From: Lysobacterales bacterium
Lineage (GTDB): Bacteria > Pseudomonadota > Gammaproteobacteria > Xanthomonadales > SZUA-38
Direction: 5' to 3'
DNA: 64,000 nt
Assembly (NCBI GenBank): GCA_028285525.1
Contig: JANQOZ010000107.1
Span: 33,663-97,662 of the forward strand
The translations under genes were made by a program, and so were the position numbers. Shown piece after piece: positions 58,756 to 64,000 of this stretch. Under the pieces are notes generated by a model. That model did not search any database. It was not told the origin of the DNA and saw only the letters and a program-made list of their open reading frames with translations. Positions within the stretch are counted from its first letter, which is position 1; each line of letters begins with the position of its first letter.

Positions 58756-61323
58756 TCAGAACATGATGCTGGCGCGCAGGCCGAACTCCTGTCGATCGTT
58801 GGGCGCCACGTTGACACCCTGCTGCACAAAGAAGTTGCCGAAGTCCACCGGAAACGCCGTGTCAGAGAAGCGGGCGCCGCTGGCCCAGGCGTCGACGTCG
58901 AACAGGTTGTTGACGAACAGCTCAACCCGATACTTGTCGGTCTCCGCACCCAGTCGCACGTCGGTGATGAAGTAGTCTTCGGTGAACGCCAGGTTACGCT
59001 CGTCGGTAAACGTCTCGCCGAAGTAGTTCACGTCGCCGCGAAAGAACCCCTGCCAGCCGGCGGGAAGATCAAACCGGTAGGTGGAGGTCATGTTGCCGCT
59101 CCACTTCGGTACCCGAGGTACAGAGAGGCCGGCGACGTTGGAGAAACCAAAGATGGCCTCGCCAAAGTTGAACTCGTAGCGAGTGTACTCGGTATCAACG
59201 TAGGCGATGCTGCCGTCAACCGTCCAGTTCTCGTTGATCGAACCGCCAAAGTCGACCTCGAAGCCTTTCAGGTCCGCGTCACCGTCCAGCAGGATGTTGC
59301 GTGCGTTGAAAAACGGCTCCAGTTCGCCAGTGGCCGGGTTGGGCTCCTGGCGAGTGGTGACGTCTCCGATGACGCCGTCATACGTGCAGCCTGGAGCGCC
59401 GATAGCCACGTCGTTGCTGGTGCAGGTTTCGTTGATGAGCGCGCTGGAGCGGCCTTTGATACCGGTCCACTCGTTCCACCAGACGGCGACGTTGACGTAG
59501 CCGGCGCCGTCAAACAGCACCTGCTTCCAGCCGAGCTCGAAGGCGTCGAGCTCTTCCTGAGGCAGCGACTCGTTCAGGCCGGGAAACTGCGCCAGATACT
59601 GAGCCCGCTCCTGTTCGTCGGCATTCAGGAAGAAGTCGTTTGCGTCGCCCGGAACTACGCCCAGCGCGTAGCTGGCGTAGAGCGTGGTGTCCTGACCCGG
59701 CTGCCAGCGAGCGATCAGCCGCGGCAGAAACTCGTTGAACTCAAATTCCGGTGCCGTTCCCAGGCCGTCCGGTCCGGTGACGCCGCCCTTGGTCAGCGTG
59801 TCCTGCTGATAGCGACCTTCCGCGGTCAGGGTGATCGTGTCCGTCAGGTCATAGTCCAGGGAAGCGAAGAACCCGAGTACCTCTGCCTCGTCCGACTGGC
59901 CAAAGCCATTGGGGAACGGTCCGAGCAGAATCGGATTGCCGCCGGGACCCGGAACACAGTCCGCCTGGTCGTTGCCCGGCTCCAGGCCGATGCAGCCGAA
60001 CACAAACGTACCGCCGGTGAGCGAAGAGGTGAACTCCTGCTCATAGTAGTTGACGCCGGCTGACCAGCGCAGTCGGCCGTCCTGAGGACCGGTCAGGCGA
60101 ATCTCGACGCTCTGGTCTTCCAGGTTCTGCGGGTCGTTGGAAAAACCACCCGGGAAGGCTGAGAGGTCAAAGTCCCGGATAAAGTTGGCCTGTTGATCAT
60201 TGACCCCGAGCACAACGTCCAGATCCATGCCGTTGTCAAAGCTGTAGGTGGCATGGGCGCTTAACCGCAGCGTCTCGCGAACCAAGCCAATGTCGTTGAT
60301 GTTGGGTACTCCCGGCGGAAGCGCCGCGCTTCCGAAGATCTCCGCCATCGTCAACCCGGCGCCGTTAACGCCGCCCGGCAGCGTTGTGTTGCCGTCGATG
60401 ACCCGGCTGCCCGTTACGGGGATGGTGCTGTCCACGTCCGGCACCTGGCCACAGATAAAGTTGATCGGATTAACCCGCTCGCCCGCCGGTGTGGTGATCG
60501 TTCGGCCATTACAGGTGTCGTTGGTGCGGCCGGCGATATAGGCCTGCGCCGGCGCACCGTCGTCGTCCTCGGAGTACGACGCCCGGAAGCGAACGCTGAG
60601 GTTATCGCTCGGTTGCCAGAGCAGCTTGGCGGAGATGGTCTCGGTGTTCTCGTCACCTAAACGACCGCCGTCAGAAGCCGTGAAATGCCCCTGCTTGTCA
60701 TAGACACGAGCGCTCAGGCTGCCGGACAGGACGTCCGGGATGAGCGGCCCTTCCACAAACGCGGTGACGTCGAAGCGACTGCGATGGGTTCCGCTGACGT
60801 TCACCTCACCGCCGAATTCCTCCATGCTGGGGTCGCGCGTGATGAAGTTCACCGCGCCGCCGAAGGTGTTGCGGCCAAAATAAGCGGACTGGGGTCCTTT
60901 GATCACTTCAACTCGCTCGATATCCATGAGTGAAAGTGACGTACCGCCGTTGAGCACGTAGACGCCGTCGATAAACAGCGCGCCGGTTTCAAAGCTGGGT
61001 GAAAACTGGGCCTGGTTCAGACCCCGGAAGCGTAGCTGCGTGTTGTAGCGGCCGGGCTGGTTCTGGCCCTGATTGAAAAAATAGAAGCCGGAAGCGAGCT
61101 GCGACAGATCTTCCAGACCGGTGAGGCCACCTTCCAGAATGTCGAGTGAGGACACGGAGGTGATGGCGATGGGAATCTCCTGGAGACTCTCCTCGCGCTT
61201 CCGCGCCGTAACCACAATTTCCTCCAGGCCGCTTTCCTCGTCGCCCGACTGGGCCAGCACGGACTGGGCTGGCATCGCCAGGCAGCCGGCAATCAACGTG
61301 GATAACAGTAACTTTCGATGCAT
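58756..61323 (-). CDS. TonB-dependent outer-membrane receptor
   Basis: An 855-residue receptor. Signal peptide about 1-24 (MHRKLLLSTLIAGCLAMPAQ); TonB box region EEIVVTARKREESLQEIPIAITS; plug domain to about 170 (LRFRGLNQAQFSPSFETGALFIDGVYV; VEVIKGPQSAYFGRNTFGGAVNF); then the barrel ending in Phe (ASIMF). The EEIVVTARKR-type plug is common in receptors for plant or organic compounds in marine and freshwater gammaproteobacteria and sphingomonads. ATG 61323 follows GAGGGG. Probably the outer-membrane entry for the substrate of this region. Confidence 0.93.
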   Translation of the reverse strand: MHRKLLLSTLIAGCLAMPAQSVLAQSGDEESGLEEIVVTARKREESLQEIPIAITSVSSLDILEGGLTGLEDLSQLASGFYFFNQGQNQPGRYNTQLRFRGLNQAQFSPSFETGALFIDGVYVLNGGTSLSLMDIERVEVIKGPQSAYFGRNTFGGAVNFITRDPSMEEFGGEVNVSGTHRSRFDVTAFVEGPLIPDVLSGSLSARVYDKQGHFTASDGGRLGDENTETISAKLLWQPSDNLSVRFRASYSEDDDGAPAQAYIAGRTNDTCNGRTITTPAGERVNPINFICGQVPDVDSTIPVTGSRVIDGNTTLPGGVNGAGLTMAEIFGSAALPPGVPNINDIGLVRETLRLSAHATYSFDNGMDLDVVLGVNDQQANFIRDFDLSAFPGGFSNDPQNLEDQSVEIRLTGPQDGRLRWSAGVNYYEQEFTSSLTGGTFVFGCIGLEPGNDQADCVPGPGGNPILLGPFPNGFGQSDEAEVLGFFASLDYDLTDTITLTAEGRYQQDTLTKGGVTGPDGLGTAPEFEFNEFLPRLIARWQPGQDTTLYASYALGVVPGDANDFFLNADEQERAQYLAQFPGLNESLPQEELDAFELGWKQVLFDGAGYVNVAVWWNEWTGIKGRSSALINETCTSNDVAIGAPGCTYDGVIGDVTTRQEPNPATGELEPFFNARNILLDGDADLKGFEVDFGGSINENWTVDGSIAYVDTEYTRYEFNFGEAIFGFSNVAGLSVPRVPKWSGNMTSTYRFDLPAGWQGFFRGDVNYFGETFTDERNLAFTEDYFITDVRLGAETDKYRVELFVNNLFDVDAWASGARFSDTAFPVDFGNFFVQQGVNVAPNDRQEFGLRASIMF

Positions 61324-61601
61324 GTTAGAACCCCTCTGCTGCAAATACTGACGCTGTTGCCAGCCAGCTTCGCCGTCGGGATCTGATGCACACAGTCGAC
61401 AGCGGCGTCGCCGGACCTATGATCGCCGTCTCGTCGACAGGGTCAGCTCCGCTGACGAGACGGTCTCGACAGTAGCATTGTCATATCGTTATATCAATAT
61501 GACATTTTCGTATGAGGGAAGGCGCGCCGGAGCAAGGACACCCAGCCACCACGGGCACCGGCGAAAGGTTGGCGAATGACCACCAACCGATTTCTGCTGG
61601 C
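61324..61601. promoter_or_regulatory. Intergenic region upstream of the TonB receptor
   Basis: No gene seen. It contains the long leader and promoter region of the receptor, including the perfect dyad at 61479-61504, and the 3' side of maeB. The open frames seen across it have no plausible start signals or family match. Confidence 0.5.
61480..61503. promoter_or_regulatory. GTTATA-centred motif, site 3 (TonB receptor promoter)
   Basis: GTCATATC, GTTATA, TCAATATGAC. With one more base on each side, TGTCATAT and ATATGACA are exact inverted repeats, and 22 of 26 positions are self-complementary, the best operator-like symmetry of the three sites. About 160 bases before the receptor ATG. Confidence 0.55.
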
Positions 61602-63890
61602 TCAGTCGCTGACCGGCTGATCCATCTTCTGGGCGTCCACGACCGCCAGCGCCGTGACGTTCACCACCCGCCGGACGGTGGCGGTGGGTGTGAGCACGTG
61701 GGCAGGTTTGGCCGCCCCGAGCAGCAGCGGACCCACCGCCACCGCGTCAGCGAGCACTTTGGTCATAAAAAAGGAGATATGAGCAGACGCCTGATCCGGC
61801 ATGATCAGCAGGTTGGCGCTGCCGGTCAGCGGCGAATGAGGAGCAATCTTCTCACGCAGTTCCGGCACCAGGGCGGTATCCACCTTCATCTCGCCGTCAA
61901 CCTCCAGCTCCGGATCGAGCTCGCGCACCAGCTCCAGCGCCTGGCGCATTTTTTCGCTGGAAGGATCGCTGTGGCTGCCAAAATCTGAGTGGCTGACCAT
62001 CGCCACCTTCGGCTCCAGACCAAACTCGCGCACGCGCTCCGCCGCCAGCAGCGTGGCGTCAGCAATCTCCTTGGCGCTCGGGTCCGAATTGACGTGCGTG
62101 TCGCAGACAAACACCTTGTGTTCCGCCGTTCCCATCACCGACAGCGACGAGGCCTGGCTGACGCCCTCGCGCAGGCCCAGCACGCCCAGCACGTGGGCGA
62201 GCTTCTTGTTGTAGCGGCCGACCACGCCGGCGATCAAAGCGCCGGCTTCGCCGCGTTCCACCATCAGCGCGGCGATTACCGTGTTGCGCGTGCGCACAAC
62301 GTATTTGGCGGTGGCCGGCGTAATCCCGCGCCGCTGCATTTTTTCGTAGTAAAGCGTCCAGTAATCGCGGTAGCGCGGATCATCCTCCGGATTGACCACC
62401 TCCAGGTCGCGCTCCGGATCAATGCGGAGCCCCAGCTTCTTGATGCGCATGGCGAGCACGCTCGGGCGCGCCACCAGAATCGGAATCGCCAGACCGTCGT
62501 CGATCACGTTCTGGACGGCCCGCAGCACCACCTCCTCTTCACCTTCGGCGAACACCACTTTCCGGGGATCCGCCTTGGCGCGCTCCACGATCGGCTTCAT
62601 CAGCATGGTTGACCGGAACACCATCTGATTAAGCTTTTCCAGATAATCGCTCATGTCGCTGATCGGCCGGGTGGCCACGCCGGACGCCATCGCCGCCTCC
62701 GCTACCGCTGGCGCCACGTGCACAATCAGGCGCGGGTCGAACGGCTGGGGGATCAGATACTCACGCCCGAACTGCGGCAGCTCACCGCCGTAGGCCTGAG
62801 CGCTGATGTCGCTCGCCTCGATCCGCGCGAGCCCGGCGATGGCCCGTACCGCCGCCATCTTCATTTCCTCGGTGATACCGGTTGCACCAACGTCCAGCGC
62901 GCCGCGAAAAATGTAGGGAAAACACAGCACGTTGTTGACCTGGTTCGGGTAGTCCGAGCGGCCGGTGGCCATGATCACGTCGTCCCGGGCGCTGTGGGCC
63001 TCCTCAGGCATGATCTCGGGCACCGGGTTGGCCAGCGCCAGGATGATCGGGTTGGGCGCCATCGACTTGACCATCGCCTGATCGACAACGCCGGGGGCGG
63101 ACACCCCAAGAAACACGTCCGCGCCTTCCATCGCCTCGGCCAGCGTCCGAGCGGATTCCGCCGTGGCGTAGCGCGCCTTGGGATCGTCAGCGGACAGGTT
63201 CTCCCGCCCCTGGTGCACCACCCCGGCCCGGTCGGTCACCAGCACGTTCTCAGGCTTGAGCCCGAGGCTGACCAGCAGGTCCAGGCACGCAATGCCGGCC
63301 GCGCCGGCGCCGGAAGCGGCCAGGCGAACGTCCTCAATCGATTTACCCACGATTTCCAGCGCGTTGAGCAGCGCCGCGGCCGTGATGATCGCCGTGCCGT
63401 GCTGGTCGTCATGGAACACGGGAATGTTGATCCGCTCGCGCAGCTTGCGCTCGACGAGGAAACATTCGGGCGCCTTGATGTCCTCCAGGTTGATACCCCC
63501 GAAGGTGGGCTCCAGCGAGGCGATGATGTCGACCAGCTTGTCCGGGTCGTTTTCGTTGATCTCGATGTCGAAAACGTCCACACCGGCAAACTTTTTGAAC
63601 AACACGGCCTTGCCTTCCATGACCGGTTTGGCTGCCAGCGGGCCGATGGCGCCGAGCCCGAGTACCGCCGTCCCGTTGGTGACCACCGCTACCAGGTTGC
63701 TGCGGGAGGTGACCTCCGAGGCGGTCGCAGGATCGCTTTCGATCAGCTCACACGCGGCCGCAACGCCCGGGGAGTAGGCCAGCGCCAATTCGTCCTGGGT
63801 GGTAAGCGTCTTGGTGGCGGCCACCTCGATCTTGCCTGGGGTGGGCAGGCGATGGTATTCGAGCGCTCGCTCTTTCAGGTCGTTGCTCAT
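61602..63890 (-). CDS. maeB: NADP-dependent malic enzyme with C-terminal phosphotransacetylase domain
   Basis: Oxidatively decarboxylates malate to pyruvate. 762 residues, the MaeB hybrid form: malic domain with [13 protein letters not shown] and [20 protein letters not shown], an NAD(P)-binding domain with [15 protein letters not shown], then a phosphate-acetyltransferase-like domain (about 430-760; [46 protein letters not shown]) that regulates rather than catalyses in known MaeB. A general anaplerotic gene; it may mark the right border of the accessory region. Confidence 0.97.
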   Translation of the reverse strand: MSNDLKERALEYHRLPTPGKIEVAATKTLTTQDELALAYSPGVAAACELIESDPATASEVTSRSNLVAVVTNGTAVLGLGAIGPLAAKPVMEGKAVLFKKFAGVDVFDIEINENDPDKLVDIIASLEPTFGGINLEDIKAPECFLVERKLRERINIPVFHDDQHGTAIITAAALLNALEIVGKSIEDVRLAASGAGAAGIACLDLLVSLGLKPENVLVTDRAGVVHQGRENLSADDPKARYATAESARTLAEAMEGADVFLGVSAPGVVDQAMVKSMAPNPIILALANPVPEIMPEEAHSARDDVIMATGRSDYPNQVNNVLCFPYIFRGALDVGATGITEEMKMAAVRAIAGLARIEASDISAQAYGGELPQFGREYLIPQPFDPRLIVHVAPAVAEAAMASGVATRPISDMSDYLEKLNQMVFRSTMLMKPIVERAKADPRKVVFAEGEEEVVLRAVQNVIDDGLAIPILVARPSVLAMRIKKLGLRIDPERDLEVVNPEDDPRYRDYWTLYYEKMQRRGITPATAKYVVRTRNTVIAALMVERGEAGALIAGVVGRYNKKLAHVLGVLGLREGVSQASSLSVMGTAEHKVFVCDTHVNSDPSAKEIADATLLAAERVREFGLEPKVAMVSHSDFGSHSDPSSEKMRQALELVRELDPELEVDGEMKVDTALVPELREKIAPHSPLTGSANLLIMPDQASAHISFFMTKVLADAVAVGPLLLGAAKPAHVLTPTATVRRVVNVTALAVVDAQKMDQPVSD

Positions 63891-64000
63891 GACGCTGGCT
63901 CCAAAGGCGGGGGCGCCGACATTGCGACGCGTTGCAGGAAGGCCGCTGACGGTCCGCGGCAGGGACCGCCGGGACGGCTTAATTCGATATCAGGCGGCTT
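63891..64000. other. Upstream flank of maeB at the window edge
   Basis: About 110 bases without a recognisable gene. It should hold the maeB promoter; no clear hexamers are visible. Confidence 0.4.

Noticed and set aside
57838..60063. 741-codon plus-strand open frame opposite the GntR and TonB receptor genes
   Set aside because: It is a shadow of high-GC codon usage; the minus-strand receptor and regulator have clear domains, while this frame has no family resemblance and spans an intergenic hairpin.
1..64000. tRNA, rRNA, CRISPR arrays, transposons or phage genes
   Set aside because: None was recognised on either strand; intergenic gaps are short and no direct-repeat array or transposase motif was seen.

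Overview
The window is GC-rich, densely coded DNA from a gammaproteobacterium. The order coq7 - speD - crp/clp - trpC - trpD - trpG, with rpe and trpE nearby, matches the Pseudomonas/Xanthomonas gene order as I remember it. The Crp protein resembles Xanthomonas Clp, the PDH operon encodes a homodimeric E1 and an E3 with its own lipoyl domain, and there is a proteobacterial dedicated sortase system typical of marine gammaproteobacteria. No rRNA, tRNA, CRISPR array, insertion sequence or phage gene was seen. Genus cannot be assigned from the sequence alone.

Layout. 1-9 kb: housekeeping block (coq7, a GNAT acetyltransferase, speD, clp-like regulator, trpCDG, a degenerate REC-GGDEF-EAL protein, trpE). 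9-15.4 kb: a complete dedicated sortase module (sensor kinase, response regulator, VIT/vWA sortase substrate, class GN sortase) plus a DUF2959 lipoprotein, lying between trpE and rpe. 15.3-18.9 kb: RDD protein, rpe, djlA, purC, Mpo1-like protein. 18.9-27.9 kb: a five-gene envelope operon (surface lipase lipoprotein, DUF1302 barrel, DUF1329 LolB-like protein, YCF48-like beta-propeller, MMPL/RND pump). 28-35.8 kb: DUF3429 and SYLF proteins, then aceE-aceF-aspartic protease-lpdA.

35.8-61.5 kb is an accessory, probably catabolic region and the best candidate for an undescribed system. It holds five VOC-superfamily proteins, two paralogous alpha/beta hydrolases whose nucleophile elbow reads G-x-H-T-G, four different MFS transporters, a VAO-type FAD oxidase, an MDR reductase, a COG2085-like dinucleotide-binding protein with a signal peptide, a LeuCD-type hydro-lyase pair, a cupin with a histidine-rich tail, a HutC-type GntR regulator and a TonB-dependent receptor. 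Several members carry export signals. Three intergenic regions share a GTTATA-centred sequence that could be the GntR operator. A plausible reading, which is inference, is outer-membrane uptake by the TonB receptor, partial processing in the periplasm, import by the MFS carriers, then oxidation, hydration and cleavage in the cytoplasm. The substrate cannot be named from sequence. The window ends with maeB (malic enzyme).

Several starts were moved from the longest open frame to positions supported by a ribosome-binding site, a signal peptide or family length (crp/clp, trpC, trpG, trpE, purC, the DUF1302 gene, lpdA, aceE, the TonB receptor and others). coq7 is cut by the left edge of the window.
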